The notes below the pieces were generated by a model. It was not told the origin of the DNA. It made no database searches and saw only the letters and a list, made by a program, of their open reading frames with translations. Below are positions 51,880 to 60,913 of a stretch of DNA of 64,000 nt, piece after piece. The stretch is from Deinococcus sp. LM3 (GTDB lineage Bacteria > Deinococcota > Deinococci > Deinococcales > Deinococcaceae). The stretch spans positions 496,001 to 560,000 of the forward strand of contig NZ_MUFV01000001.1 of assembly GCF_002017875.1 (NCBI RefSeq), read 5' to 3'. Both the position numbers and the translations under genes were made by a program. The first letter of the stretch is position 1, and each line of letters begins with the position of its first letter.

Positions 51880-52533
51880 ATGACCCGACCCGACCGGTTC
51901 CGTCCCGCGCGCCCGCCTTCCCGCGTGGGTCAGCCCGCCCGCATGGGTCAGCCCGGCCCGGCGGCGGCCCTGACGGCGGCGCTCGTGGCGGGCATCTGGG
52001 GGCAGGAGGTGGCCGATCAGCTGCTGTTCGGCGGGTCGCTGGACCGTTACGGCATCCTCCCGCGTGACACGGGCGCGTTCTGGAACATCCTGACCGCCCC
52101 GTTCCTGCACGCGGGCTTCGGGCACCTGATGGCGAACACGGTGCCGCTGGCGGTGCTGGCGTTCATGGGAGCCGTGCGCGGCGTGACCCGTTTCCTGACC
52201 GCCACGCTGATCATCGTGCTGGTGGGGGGCGCGCTGGTGTGGCTGTTCGGGCGGGGCGGCAGCGTGCACCTGGGCGCCAGCGAACTGGTGTTCGGGTTCC
52301 TGGCGTACCTGCTGGGCGTGGGCTGGTGGGAGCGCACGCCGGTCGCCATCGGCGTGGCGGTCGCGGCGTTCGCGCTGTACGGGGGCATCCTGTGGGGCGT
52401 GCTGCCCGGCAACCCGTACGTGTCGTGGGAGGCGCACCTGTTCGGGTTCCTGGCGGGCCTGCTGGCGGCGGCGCTGCTGCACGGGCGGCGGCCCCGCCGG
52501 GCGGCAGGTCAGAACGGCGTGCCGTTCCGTTGA
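51880..52533 (+). CDS. Rhomboid-like intramembrane protease with altered GxSG motif
   Basis: A 217-residue protein with about six membrane helices. Rhomboid features are FLHAGFGHLMANT, the nucleophile segment VHLGASELVFGFLAYLLG (Ser present, but GxSG reads GASE), and the C-terminal His in SWEAHLFGFLAGL. Gly after the Ser is usually conserved, so activity is uncertain. The 3' end overlaps the convergent NUDIX gene by 25 bp. Confidence 0.8.
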   Translation: MTRPDRFRPARPPSRVGQPARMGQPGPAAALTAALVAGIWGQEVADQLLFGGSLDRYGILPRDTGAFWNILTAPFLHAGFGHLMANTVPLAVLAFMGAVRGVTRFLTATLIIVLVGGALVWLFGRGGSVHLGASELVFGFLAYLLGVGWWERTPVAIGVAVAAFALYGGILWGVLPGNPYVSWEAHLFGFLAGLLAAALLHGRRPRRAAGQNGVPFR

Positions 52534-53024
52534 AGCTGGCGGGCTACCTGCCGCAGTAACCGGGTCTGCTCGGGCCAGAACAGGTCCGGCACCTGCCCGC
52601 CCAGCAGGGGATGCCATTCCAGCCGGTAGCCCGGCTCCAGCGGGGGCAGGGCCTCCTGCTGGGTGCTGATGCCCAGGTAGTAGCGGGTGACCTGCCACTT
52701 CGTGCGGGCGTAGTTCAGGCGTTCCAGGGTCGCCAGTTCGCGGAGGATCTGCACGCCCTCCAGTCCGGCCTCCTCGCGCAGTTCGCGGTGCAGGGCGTCC
52801 AGGTGGGCTTCGCCGATTTCCAGGCCACCCTTGGGCAGTTGCGGGTAGGGGCCGGGTTCCACGACCACCGCGACCTGCCAGCCGCCGGGCGCACCTTCCA
52901 GTGTGGCGGCGTCCGGTCCGGGGGCACGCAGGATGACCCCGCCCACGCTGGGACGGTCCGGCACACCGTCCGGGCGGCAGTAGTGGGTGGCGTCCGGGGG
53001 CGGCAGTGGCCCGTGGGCATTCAC
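52509..53024 (-). CDS. NUDIX hydrolase
   Basis: A 171-residue NUDIX protein with a canonical box: GGLEIGEAHLDALHRELREEAG contains GX5E and RELREEAGL, so all metal-binding glutamates are present. Substrate unknown. The GTG start at 53024 overlaps the glyoxalase-like gene stop by 4 bp (GTGA), making a coupled pair. Confidence 0.88.
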   Translation of the reverse strand: MNAHGPLPPPDATHYCRPDGVPDRPSVGGVILRAPGPDAATLEGAPGGWQVAVVVEPGPYPQLPKGGLEIGEAHLDALHRELREEAGLEGVQILRELATLERLNYARTKWQVTRYYLGISTQQEALPPLEPGYRLEWHPLLGGQVPDLFWPEQTRLLRQVARQLQRNGTPF

Positions 53025-53656
53025 AGTTCGACCGGGCCGCCGGGGGTGGTCAGGACCGCGCGCAGTTCGGGCTGCGGGCCCCTTTGAACCTCGACCTCGC
53101 CCGTGAAGTTCAGGGTGTTCAGCGCGGCGCGCAGCGCGTCGGGGTCGGGCGTGCCCAGGTGCAGGGTGCCCAGGCGCACGCCCCGGTCGCTCAGGCGGGT
53201 GGGGGGCGGCAGGGTCTCCCAGCAGATCAGGGACGGGTGCGGGCCGCCGCCGGGCAGGTGGCCGTCGGCGGGGACGGTCAGGGTCCAGCGGTTCGCGCCG
53301 CGTGACAGGGCCAGCACATCGGGACCGGCCGGCAGGTGCGCCACGCCCGCCACCCAGTGGATCAGGGCCGGGCCGTGCGACAGCCGCCGCTGCATGTCGG
53401 GGGTGTCCAGGCCGAACCAGCGGGGGCGCCCTGGGGCGGGTGCCTGCGGGTTCACGGCGATCACTTCCAGGTAGGCGTCGGGGCCCAGGGACAGCAGGGT
53501 GTTGTGCGTGCCGAACAGGCCGTGCTCGCCGCCGGGTTCCAGCGGGCAGTGCAGGCGGCCTTCGAGCCACGCGCGGCCTTCCTCCAGGGTGCGGGCGGCG
53601 ATGACCAGATGGTCCAGGCGGGCGCCCGGTTGGCTCGGGGCGGGGTGGGCGGTCAT
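53021..53656 (-). CDS. Glyoxalase-like domain protein
   Basis: A 211-residue protein with the glyoxalase-like (PF13468-type) pattern LDHLVIAARTLEEGRAWLEG and GTHNTLLSLGPDAYLEVIAV, and a second half with LGTLHLGTPDPDALRAAL. Start ATG 53656 overlaps the stop of the FAD oxidoreductase frame by 4 bp. The gene sits between an oxidoreductase and a NUDIX protein in one coupled run. Confidence 0.82.
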   Translation of the reverse strand: MTAHPAPSQPGARLDHLVIAARTLEEGRAWLEGRLHCPLEPGGEHGLFGTHNTLLSLGPDAYLEVIAVNPQAPAPGRPRWFGLDTPDMQRRLSHGPALIHWVAGVAHLPAGPDVLALSRGANRWTLTVPADGHLPGGGPHPSLICWETLPPPTRLSDRGVRLGTLHLGTPDPDALRAALNTLNFTGEVEVQRGPQPELRAVLTTPGGPVEL

Positions 53657-54914
53657 GCGCCCCTGGGGCGGCTCATGCCGGCCGGGTCGTTCAGGACGAT
53701 GGCGGCGGCCTTCTCGCCACTTTCCATGGCGCCCTGAATGCCGCTCATGGAGGTCGCCTCGCCCGCCAGGATCACGCCGGGCAGGGGCGTGGCGTGACCG
53801 GCCAGGGTGGCGGCGTACCCGGCAGGCTGCGGGTACTGCGCGTGCCGGATGCGTTCGACCAGCAGGGTCCGCAGCGTGGCGGCCTGCGGGCCGTACCAGC
53901 GGTCCAGTTCGCCGCGCACGCGGGCATCCAGGGCGTCGTCGTCGAGGTCCGGGAGGCCCAGGACGGTCACGGTCAGCAGCGACTGGCCCTGCGGGGCGCG
54001 CTGCGGGATCACGTTCGACAGCCAGTGCGCGTTGTTGATGAAGCCCGCCTCGGCGTTCAGCAGCAGCCGCGTCTCGCGGTCCAGGCCGTGCGGCGCGGCG
54101 TAGTGCAGGTACGTGCCCCCCAGGCTGCCGCGCCCGGTCGGCTGGCCGGTCAGGGCAGCGGCGCCGTCCGGGTCGGTCGCGACGATCACCTGCCGCGCGT
54201 CCAGTTCCCCGGCGCTGGTGGTCACGGTCACGTGCGACGCGTGGGACTTCAGGCGGGTGGCGCGCACGCCGGTCACCACGTCCAGCCCGCCCGCCAGTTG
54301 CGCCGCCACCTCACCCATGCCCGCGCGGGGCAGGGCCGCGCCGCCGTCCATCAGCATCCGGAAGTAGTAACGGAACAGGCGGGCGCTGGTGTCCAGTTCG
54401 CGCCGCAGGAAGATCCCCCGAAGAACGGCCGGAAGAAGCGGTCCAGCGCGCCCTCGCTGAACCCGAACTCCCGCAGGAACGCCTCGGTGGACTGGTCGTC
54501 GCCGCGCAGCAGCGTGTGCGGCGCCGGGGCGCGCAGCTTCAGGGCCAGCGCCGCCACGCGCGCCTTGTCGGGCACGCTCAGCACGCCGCTCAGCAGCGTC
54601 GAGGGCAGCGCCGCCGGGTCGCTCAGGGGACTGCCCAGCGTGTCGGTCCGCGCGCCACGCCGCACGACCGCCGCCGACGGCACGGGCACGAGGTCCAGCG
54701 CGCCCAGGTCCAGGTGCCGCCGCACCGCCGGGTACGCCGGGAACAGCACCTGATACCCGGCGTCCAGCGTGAACCCGTTCACGGCGCGCGAGTGCACGCG
54801 GCCCCCCACGAACGGCGCGGCCTCCAGCACCCGCACCCGCTGCCCGGCGCGCGCCAGAACCCGCGCCGCCGTGAGTCCTGCCAGCCCACTGCCGATCACC
54901 ACTGCGTCATGCAT
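53653..54914 (-). pseudogene. FAD-dependent amine oxidase/phytoene desaturase-like oxidoreductase, frameshifted
   Basis: Two adjacent frames form one flavoprotein of about 420 residues. The first (start 54914) has the dinucleotide-binding VVIGSGLAGLTAARVLARAG and VLEAAPFVGGRVHS, and ends in a wrong-frame tail after FFRPFFGG. The second frame, open from about 54415, resumes with IFLRRELDTSARLF and ends with VILAGEATSMSGIQGAMESG. The break is at a run of five C at 54415-54419 (plus strand); six would join the frames. Either a sequencing error, a slippage-prone site or a real mutation. TAGCCT lies 6 nt before the ATG. Confidence 0.85.
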
Positions 54915-54965
54915 GCGCGCAGGCTAGCGCAGGGGGCGTGAAGGTTGCAGGGCGTGGGAGCGAAA

Positions 54966-55823
54966 TCAGTGACGGGCCGGGGGCTGTGTTGGCGGCTGGG
55001 TGGGAGGTTGGGGCGGCATGCCCTGCCCCTCGGAGAGTTTGACCAGCCACGCGAACAGCTGGATGAACGCCAGGGCCAGGGCGGGCAGGCCGGCGAGCAT
55101 CATGATCCAGCCGCTCAGCTGCTGGTTCTGCAGCGGCGTGTAGTTCCACAGGCACAGGGCGCTCACGTACGGCGTGTACAGGACCTGGGGGGAGTACAGC
55201 CAGACGCTGGCGACGGCCATCATGGGCAGCGCGCTGATCAGGCCAAACCAGCCGCGCGAGCCGATGTCGGCGGGCTGCACGCTGGGCAGCGGGCGCAGGA
55301 TGACGCTCCAGACCATCAGGCTGCTCAGCAGGTACAGCGCGGGCAGCAGCGCCCCGGCGGTGTTCGAGACGACGCTGGCGTTGAATCCGGCGGGGACGTT
55401 CCAGAACACGATCACGGCCGTCCAGACGGCCAGCGCCACCCAGGGGTCCAGCAGGACGCCCAGCACGCGGCCCAGGGCGCGGCGCGGATTCAGATTCAGG
55501 CGTGGCAGGCCCAGCACCAGCAGGGGCGGCACGAGTTCCGCCAGGACCATCAGGCGGCCCATGTACAGCGCCATGCTGCTCTGGGTCATGGTGGCGGCGC
55601 GGCTCTGGGTGGTGATCAGCAGCAGCAACGTCCCCAGCGCGAACAGCACGGCCCGCCACGCCGGCCACGCGGCGCCGCCCGCTGCGCCGCGCCGGGCGCG
55701 CAGGAAGCCCCAGGTGTACGCGGCGGCGACCAGCAGCGTGGGAATCAGGAAGGCCGGGTCGGGCGTGGGGGCCAGCAGGTCGGCCAGGGTGGGGTTCAGG
55801 TTGACGGGGGTGGGGGCGCTCAT
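54966..55823 (-). CDS. ctaG: Cytochrome c oxidase assembly protein CtaG (caa3 type)
   Basis: A 285-residue membrane protein with about seven helices and the CtaG pattern (RRGAAGG, LITTQSRAATMTQSSMALYMGRLMVL, then LNPRRALGRVLGVLLDPWVAL). It helps mature the CuB site of cytochrome oxidase. Its ATG overlaps the SCO1 stop (ATGA). The end is a PPTQPPTQ repeat. Third gene of the copper operon. Confidence 0.88.
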   Translation of the reverse strand: MSAPTPVNLNPTLADLLAPTPDPAFLIPTLLVAAAYTWGFLRARRGAAGGAAWPAWRAVLFALGTLLLLITTQSRAATMTQSSMALYMGRLMVLAELVPPLLVLGLPRLNLNPRRALGRVLGVLLDPWVALAVWTAVIVFWNVPAGFNASVVSNTAGALLPALYLLSSLMVWSVILRPLPSVQPADIGSRGWFGLISALPMMAVASVWLYSPQVLYTPYVSALCLWNYTPLQNQQLSGWIMMLAGLPALALAFIQLFAWLVKLSEGQGMPPQPPTQPPTQPPARH

Positions 55824-56509
55824 GGGGTCTCCAGGACGTACTGCACGTCGGCTTTCACGCGTTCGAGTTGCGGCAGCTGGGTGTAGTCCCACAGGACCCG
55901 CAGCCGCCCGCGCGCGTCGATCAGGTACGTGGCGGTGGTGTGGTTGATCTGGTACGACTGGGGGCCTTTCACGTCGGCCTTCTGGTACGCCACGCCGTAC
56001 GCGGCGGCCAGGGTGGAGAGCGCCGATTCCGGCACGCGCACGCCCACGCCCGCCTTCCCGAAGAACGACACGTACTCGTTCAGGCGGGCGGGCGTGTCCC
56101 GGTCGGGGTCCACGCTGACCAGCACGACGCGCAGCCTTTCGCGCTGTGCGGGGGGCAGGGCGTCACGCACGCGGTTGAGGTACGAGAGGGTCAGCGGGCA
56201 GATGTTCGGGCAGTTCGTGAACCCGAAGAACAGCGCCGTGACCGGGCCGCCCGCCTGCCCGCTGTCCGGCGTGAACGTGAAGGGCCGCTCGCGCCCCCCG
56301 GCCTGCACGGTCCCGCTGAACCCGGCGGCCAGCGTCCCGGCCGGGTACGCCGTTCCGAAGAAGGGGTACGGGCTCTTCAGGCGGGCGTAACCCCACACGG
56401 CCAGCAGCAGCAGGGTCACGGCGGCGGCGGCCAGCAGCGCCGACACGTACCAGGGGCGGGCGGGCGGGCCGGGGTCCGGCAGGGGCGGGTGGGGGGGCGT
56501 TTCGGTCAC
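55820..56509 (-). CDS. SCO1/SenC family copper chaperone
   Basis: A 229-residue membrane-anchored thioredoxin-fold protein (anchor about residues 22-42). Copper ligands CPNIC in FTNCPNICPLTLSYL and the distal His in NHTTATYLID are present. It delivers copper to the CuA site of cytochrome oxidase. GTG start at 56509; the next gene overlaps by 4 bp. Confidence 0.93.
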   Translation of the reverse strand: MTETPPHPPLPDPGPPARPWYVSALLAAAAVTLLLLAVWGYARLKSPYPFFGTAYPAGTLAAGFSGTVQAGGRERPFTFTPDSGQAGGPVTALFFGFTNCPNICPLTLSYLNRVRDALPPAQRERLRVVLVSVDPDRDTPARLNEYVSFFGKAGVGVRVPESALSTLAAAYGVAYQKADVKGPQSYQINHTTATYLIDARGRLRVLWDYTQLPQLERVKADVQYVLETP

Positions 56510-56527
56510 AGGAGTCTCCGGGGCGGG

Positions 56528-57190
56528 TCAGGGTTTCAGGACCGGGAGGTCCAGGGTCAGGGCGCGGCCCTGCGTGTCGGTCAGGGTGAGGCTCAGGCGT
56601 TCGCCCTCCTGCAACGGGGCTTTCAGGCCGCTGAGCATCAGGTGATCCCCCATGTCGCTGAGGGTCAGGGTGCCGCCGGCCGGGACGGTCAGGGTGTCCA
56701 CCGCGCTCATGCCGGTCAGGCCGGCCGGGTCGGTGCGGGTGATCATCAGCAGGCCGCCGGTCGCGGCGGGGCTGCTCACGCCGCTCAGCTGCACATCGTC
56801 GGGGCCGGTGTTCGTCAGGGTGGCGAACACGCTGGTGTCCGGCACGCCGGGCGGCACGGCCACCACGCGCCCGTCCGTCACGGTCAGCGGGAGCGGCGCG
56901 GCGTTCGCGGGAACCGCCGGGGCGGCGTTCTGGGGAGCCCCGCTGTGGTTCATGGTTCCGTGATCCATGTCGGCCATGTCGTGTCCGGCCATATCCTGGG
57001 CGGCGGGGCCTACAGACGATTCGGTGCCTGCGGACGGTTCGGTACCTGCGGACGTTTCGGTGCTGGCGGACGGGACAGCGCTGGCGGCCGGTTCGGACTC
57101 CGCGCGGGGGCCGCAGGCGGTCAGGGCCAGCAGCGTCAGCAGGGCCAGGGCGGGCGCGCAGCGGCGGTGCGGGTGGGCAGGTGCAGTCAT
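56528..57190 (-). CDS. PCuAC-type periplasmic copper chaperone lipoprotein
   Basis: A 220-residue lipoprotein (lipobox LTAC near residue 24). A Ser/Thr/Glu linker and a His/Met-rich stretch (DMAGHDMADMDHGTMNHSG) precede a cupredoxin-like PCuAC domain with TGMSAVDTLTVPAGGTLTL and the copper ligands in DHLMLSGL. It likely binds Cu(I) and hands it to SCO1. The ATG has an AAAGGAG site; it heads the PCuAC-SCO1-CtaG operon. Confidence 0.9.
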   Translation of the reverse strand: MTAPAHPHRRCAPALALLTLLALTACGPRAESEPAASAVPSASTETSAGTEPSAGTESSVGPAAQDMAGHDMADMDHGTMNHSGAPQNAAPAVPANAAPLPLTVTDGRVVAVPPGVPDTSVFATLTNTGPDDVQLSGVSSPAATGGLLMITRTDPAGLTGMSAVDTLTVPAGGTLTLSDMGDHLMLSGLKAPLQEGERLSLTLTDTQGRALTLDLPVLKP

Positions 57191-57310
57191 GACACTCCTT
57201 TCGGCGGCCGGGCGGTGCAGGCACCGAAAGCGCCGGCACGGGCCTTCACGGGGCAGTCTAGGCCGCGCCGGGGGCCGCATTGTCCCACCGCGCCCGCCCA
57301 CGCCGGGCTG

Positions 57311-57324
57311 TGGAAAGGGTTCCA
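57311..57324. promoter_or_regulatory. LacI-type operator candidate overlapping the -35
   Basis: TGGAAAGGGTTCCA is a near-perfect palindrome of LacI-family type. TGGAAA also serves as the -35 for a TATGGT -10 at 57334-57339 (17-bp spacer), so binding would block this promoter. Confidence 0.55.
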
Positions 57325-57351
57325 TAAAGGGAGTATGGTGAGGGCAAGACC

Positions 57352-58353
57352 ATGCGCAAACCCACCATTCAGGACGTAGCCCGGCAGGCCGGGGTTGGAG
57401 TCGGCACCGTTTCACGGGTGCTGAACAACCACGTGGCTGTCAAGGGAGCCACGCGCGAAAGCGTGCTCAAGGCCATCGCGGACCTCGAGTACACCCCCAA
57501 CCCGCACGCCCGCCGCATCGCCGGCGGCAAGAGCTACACCATCAGCGTGCTGCTACCGGTCCTGACCACCGAATTCTACGTGCGGCTCCTCGACGGGCTG
57601 GAAAGCGCCTTCCAGGAAGCCCGCTACGATGTGGCGATCTTCCCGCTGCTGGACCGCTCCCGCCTGGAACGCTACCTGGGCTCGCACACGCTGGCGTACC
57701 AGGCGGACGGGCTGGTCATGGCGACGTACAACCTCACGCAGATGTTCCATGAACGCCGACTGCGCACCCAGCAGCCGACCGTGCTGGTCGACGCCTACGC
57801 CGAGAACGTGGACTCCTCGTTCATGGACAACGTCGCCGGGGGTCGCCTGGCCGGCGAGTACGCCGCGAAACTGCCGGGGCAGCTGTACGCCGTGTGGGTC
57901 GAGACGGAACTCGACCAGCTGTTCACCACCCGCGTGTTCGAGGACCGCCGCACCGGCTTCATGAGCGAGGTGCAGGCCGCCGGGCGCAGCGTCCGCGCCG
58001 AGTACACCTCCAGCTTCGACTCGCTGGCCGCCCGCAACACCGCCGCCACCCTGCTCGACGACGCGCAGGCCGCCGGGCTGCCCTGCACGGTGTTCGCGTC
58101 CGCCGACATGCTGGCCGGGGCGCTGCTCGACGAGGTGCGACTGCGCGGCCTGCGCATCGGTCAGGACGTGCGCGTCATCGGGTTCGACGACCAGCCCTGG
58201 GCGGCCGAGCGCGGCCTGACCACCCTGCACCAACCGGTCGAGAGCATGGGCTACGAGGCCGCGCAACTGCTGCTCTCACGCCTGAACGGCTACAAGGGTC
58301 CGCCCCGCGCCCGCCGCTTCGAACCCCGCCTGATCGTGCGCGGCAGCGCGTAA
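57352..58353 (+). CDS. LacI family transcriptional regulator
   Basis: A 333-residue regulator: HTH IQDVARQAGVGVGTVSRVLNNH (residues 6-27) and the hinge helix NPHARRIAGGKSY, then a periplasmic-binding-like effector domain (SVLLPVLTTEFYVRLLDGL; RVIGFDDQPWAAERGLTTL). Effector is probably a sugar or derivative, unknown. The upstream TGGAAAGGGTTCCA suggests self-repression. No sugar-utilisation genes are adjacent. Confidence 0.92.
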   Translation: MRKPTIQDVARQAGVGVGTVSRVLNNHVAVKGATRESVLKAIADLEYTPNPHARRIAGGKSYTISVLLPVLTTEFYVRLLDGLESAFQEARYDVAIFPLLDRSRLERYLGSHTLAYQADGLVMATYNLTQMFHERRLRTQQPTVLVDAYAENVDSSFMDNVAGGRLAGEYAAKLPGQLYAVWVETELDQLFTTRVFEDRRTGFMSEVQAAGRSVRAEYTSSFDSLAARNTAATLLDDAQAAGLPCTVFASADMLAGALLDEVRLRGLRIGQDVRVIGFDDQPWAAERGLTTLHQPVESMGYEAAQLLLSRLNGYKGPPRARRFEPRLIVRGSA

Positions 58354-58361
58354 AGAAGTCA

Positions 58362-58494
58362 TACGGATTCCGTTTGTTTCGCCGACAATCCGGGACTTCA
58401 CCGGATTGCCAGCTCCACGTCCGGAACCCGTTTTGCTCCCACTCGCTTCGCTCGGATTGAACGGGCTTTGCAGCCCATTCAATCGGAGTCCGTA
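58362..58494 (+). repeat. MITE-like repeat, copy D
   Basis: Ends TACGGATTCCG and CGGAGTCCGTA, flanked by TCA on both sides (58359-58361, 58495-58497). It starts 8 bp after the LacI-type gene. Confidence 0.85.
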
Positions 58495-58513
58495 TCAAAG
58501 GTTGAAAGTTGAT

Positions 58514-58541
58514 GGTTGATAGACGCAGCCCTCTATCAACC
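58514..58541. terminator. Terminator between convergent genes
   Basis: Perfect 10-bp stem GGTTGATAGA (58514-58523) / TCTATCAACC (58532-58541), 8-nt loop. The arm contains the GGTTGAT word seen as a tandem repeat at 5480. Confidence 0.6.
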
Positions 58542-58557
58542 GTCGGCCGTTCACTGT

Positions 58558-58950
58558 CTACACCCTTGCGCGCAGGCCCAGCAGCAGTCCAGCGGTGAAC
58601 GCCCCGGCGAACGGCAGGTTGGCGGTCAGGACCCGCGTGATCCACGCGCCGCCCTGCTCGCTGCCCTGGCGCAGCCACGGTTCGGTCAGCGCCTGCACCT
58701 GCAACCAGTTCACGGTGATCAGCCCGAAGTACGACAGCAGTTGCAGCGTGATGAACAGTGCGCCCAGCGCGATCAGCGCCACGCGCCCGATGTGCCGCAG
58801 GGCCACGCCCGTCGCGAAGCCCAGCAGCGCGCCCACGCTCAGGTCGGGCAGCATGCCGCGCAGCGCCTCGCTCAGGGCAGACGAATCCGGCGGCGCCGAG
58901 GGGGCGGACAGGGTCGCGGCGGGAACGGGGGTGGGAGGCGGGGTCGTCAT
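58558..58950 (-). CDS. FUN14-like membrane protein
   Basis: A 130-residue membrane protein with a Pro/Ala-rich N-terminus and three hydrophobic segments matching FUN14 family spacing: LSVGALLGFATGVALRHIGRVALIALGALFITLQLLS and a C-terminal glycine-rich helix. Family function in bacteria is unknown. Start ATG 58950. Confidence 0.75.
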   Translation of the reverse strand: MTTPPPTPVPAATLSAPSAPPDSSALSEALRGMLPDLSVGALLGFATGVALRHIGRVALIALGALFITLQLLSYFGLITVNWLQVQALTEPWLRQGSEQGGAWITRVLTANLPFAGAFTAGLLLGLRARV

Positions 58951-59042
58951 GGGCGGGTGGCGCGCATGGTAGCGCAGCGGCACGTCCCGCCGGGCGGTCT
59001 GCGGCACGTCAGGCCCGGCCGGGACGCTATGGTAGGAACACT

Positions 59043-59648
59043 GTGGACCTTCCGACCGACCCTGCGCCGACCGATCCTGCGCCTGCCGACCTGATCTCGC
59101 CCGAGCTGCTGGAGCGGCTGACGGCCGGTGAGGAGCGGGCGTGGTTCGAGTTCGTGCAGGAGTACGAGGGCCGCATGTACGGGTACCTGTACCGCCTGGA
59201 GGGCAACAGCGAGGACGCCCTGGACCTGACGCAGGAGGTCTTCTACCGCGCGTGGCGCAGCATCCGCACCTTCCGGGCGGGCGAGCGGGTGTTGCCGTGG
59301 CTGTATCAGGTGGCCAGGAACACGCAGATCGAATCGCACCGCCGCAAGCAGTTGCAGCGTTTCTCGCTGGAGCAGGCGCGCGAGGACGTGGGGTTCGAGG
59401 TGACCAGCGAGAAGCGCTCGCCGGTGCAGGCGGCCGAGAGTGCCGACGCGCAGGACCGCGTGCAGCGCGCCCTGCAACAGTTGCCGCCCGAGTACCGTGA
59501 GGCGGTCGTGCTGCGCTTCATGGAGGACCTGAGTTACGACGAGATCGCGCAGATTCAGGGCGTGGCGCTCGGCACGGCCAAGAGCCGCGTGTTCCGCGCC
59601 AAGGAGCAGCTGGCCGACCTGCTCGAAAGCGTCGCCGACGTGAACTGA
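59043..59648 (+). CDS. ECF-type RNA polymerase sigma factor
   Basis: A 201-residue sigma-70-type factor with region 2 (FEFVQEYEGRMYGYLYRL, DALDLTQEVFYRAWRSIRTF) and region 4 (LQQLPPEYREAVVLRFMEDLSYDEIAQI, GTAKSRVFRAKEQL). A proline-rich N-terminal tail precedes region 2. GTG start at 59043 lies 9 nt after TATGGT. No anti-sigma gene is adjacent; the stop abuts a repeat copy. Confidence 0.9.
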   Translation: MDLPTDPAPTDPAPADLISPELLERLTAGEERAWFEFVQEYEGRMYGYLYRLEGNSEDALDLTQEVFYRAWRSIRTFRAGERVLPWLYQVARNTQIESHRRKQLQRFSLEQAREDVGFEVTSEKRSPVQAAESADAQDRVQRALQQLPPEYREAVVLRFMEDLSYDEIAQIQGVALGTAKSRVFRAKEQLADLLESVADVN

Positions 59649-59780
59649 TCCGGACTCCGATTAAACGGGCTTTGCAGCCCATTCAATCCGAGCGGAGCGA
59701 GTAGGAGAAAAACGGGTTCCGGACGTGGAGCTGGCAGATCGGTGGTGTTCCGATTTGTCAGCGAAACAAACGGAACCCGA
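59649..59780 (-). repeat. MITE-like repeat, copy E
   Basis: Reverse orientation with diverged ends (TCCGGACTCCG and CGGAACCCGA) and direct TGA flanks (59646-59648, 59781-59783); the left TGA is the stop codon of the sigma factor gene. Confidence 0.82.
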
Positions 59781-59853
59781 TGATCCGCCCTGCGTCTGTT
59801 TCGTCGGCAGCGGGGTCGAACGGCCGGTCCCTCGATGGAGCGGCATACCGGAC

Positions 59854-60849
59854 TCAGGGCCGCGCGAAGACCTGCGTCCAGTAGTGCTTGTAGGTGGTGC
59901 CGGGGCGGGAGACGTACGACAGGCCGATCAGGGTGAAGTCGCCCATGATGTTGCGGCAGTGGCCGGGGCTGCGCAGCCAGCCGTTCACGACCTCGTCGGG
60001 GCTGGTCTGCCCGGCGGCGATGTTCTCGGCGACACTGCTGGGGCTCAGGCCGGCCGTCTGCACGCGGCGCATGGGGCTGCTGCCGTCCAGGGCGCTGGTG
60101 TGGTCGAAGTACCCGTACAGGGCCATCCCGGCCGACTGGCCCTGCGCGGCGAGATCCAGCGCCGGGTGCAGTTTCAGTGGCGGCAGGGCCGGGCCGCCCG
60201 CGCGCAGGGCCGCGCAGTTCCAGCCCTGCGCGCGGGCGCGGTTGGTGAGGCGCAGCACCTCGCTGTCGAAGGCGGCGCTCGTCTGGAAGGGCGCGGCGTT
60301 CAGGGTCAGGCGGCGTTCCAGGCGTTGCCCGGCGCTGCCGGTCGCCTGGGCCAGCGCCGCGTGCGGGCCGGAGGCCAGGGGGGTGGGGCCGGTGCCGACC
60401 TCGCGGCCGTCGAGGAAGACGCGCGGCGTTTCCGGGCGGTACAGGACGCTGCCGGCCGTGCCGAGGCGCACGCTGTCCGGCGCGTGCAGGACGGTCAGTT
60501 CCGCGCGTTCCGGTCCGCCGCTGCGCACCTCGATGGGCGTCTGGGCGCGGCTGACCTCGCGGCCCTGCGCGTTGACCAGCGTGGCGACCAGCGTGAAGGT
60601 GCCGGGCCGGTAGTACGTGTGCGTGACCTGCGGCCCCTGCGCGGCCGCGCCGTCCCCGAAGGACCAGCGGACGGTGTGGGTGGCCGGGAAGGTGGCGGTG
60701 AACGTGACGGTCAGCGGAGCCTGCCGGGCCGAGTCGGCGCTGTACCCGATCCGGAACATCTCCTGGGCGTGGGCGGTCAGGGTGAATGGCGCGGCCAGCA
60801 GGCCCAGCAGCAGGCCCAACAACGGGAGGAGGAGTGGGCGGCGGGTCAC
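59854..60849 (-). CDS. Secreted PKD- and CAP-domain protein
   Basis: A 331-residue exported protein: signal peptide (LLLPLLGLLLGLLAAPFTLTAHA), a PKD-like beta domain with VRWSFGDGAAAQGPQVTHTY (about 60-80), a linker, and a C-terminal CAP/SCP domain with YGYFDHTSALDG, VAENIAAGQ, VVNGWLRSPGHCRNIM and YKHYWTQVF. CAP domains in bacteria are linked to envelope functions and metal or lipid binding. Start is GTG 60849, 7 nt after TACGCT. Confidence 0.9.
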   Translation of the reverse strand: MTRRPLLLPLLGLLLGLLAAPFTLTAHAQEMFRIGYSADSARQAPLTVTFTATFPATHTVRWSFGDGAAAQGPQVTHTYYRPGTFTLVATLVNAQGREVSRAQTPIEVRSGGPERAELTVLHAPDSVRLGTAGSVLYRPETPRVFLDGREVGTGPTPLASGPHAALAQATGSAGQRLERRLTLNAAPFQTSAAFDSEVLRLTNRARAQGWNCAALRAGGPALPPLKLHPALDLAAQGQSAGMALYGYFDHTSALDGSSPMRRVQTAGLSPSSVAENIAAGQTSPDEVVNGWLRSPGHCRNIMGDFTLIGLSYVSRPGTTYKHYWTQVFARP

Positions 60850-60913
60850 GCTGCCCAGCGTAGGGCGCGGCGGGCCCGGGTGCTGTGCGGAAACCCCGTT
60901 CGTCAGTTGCCGG

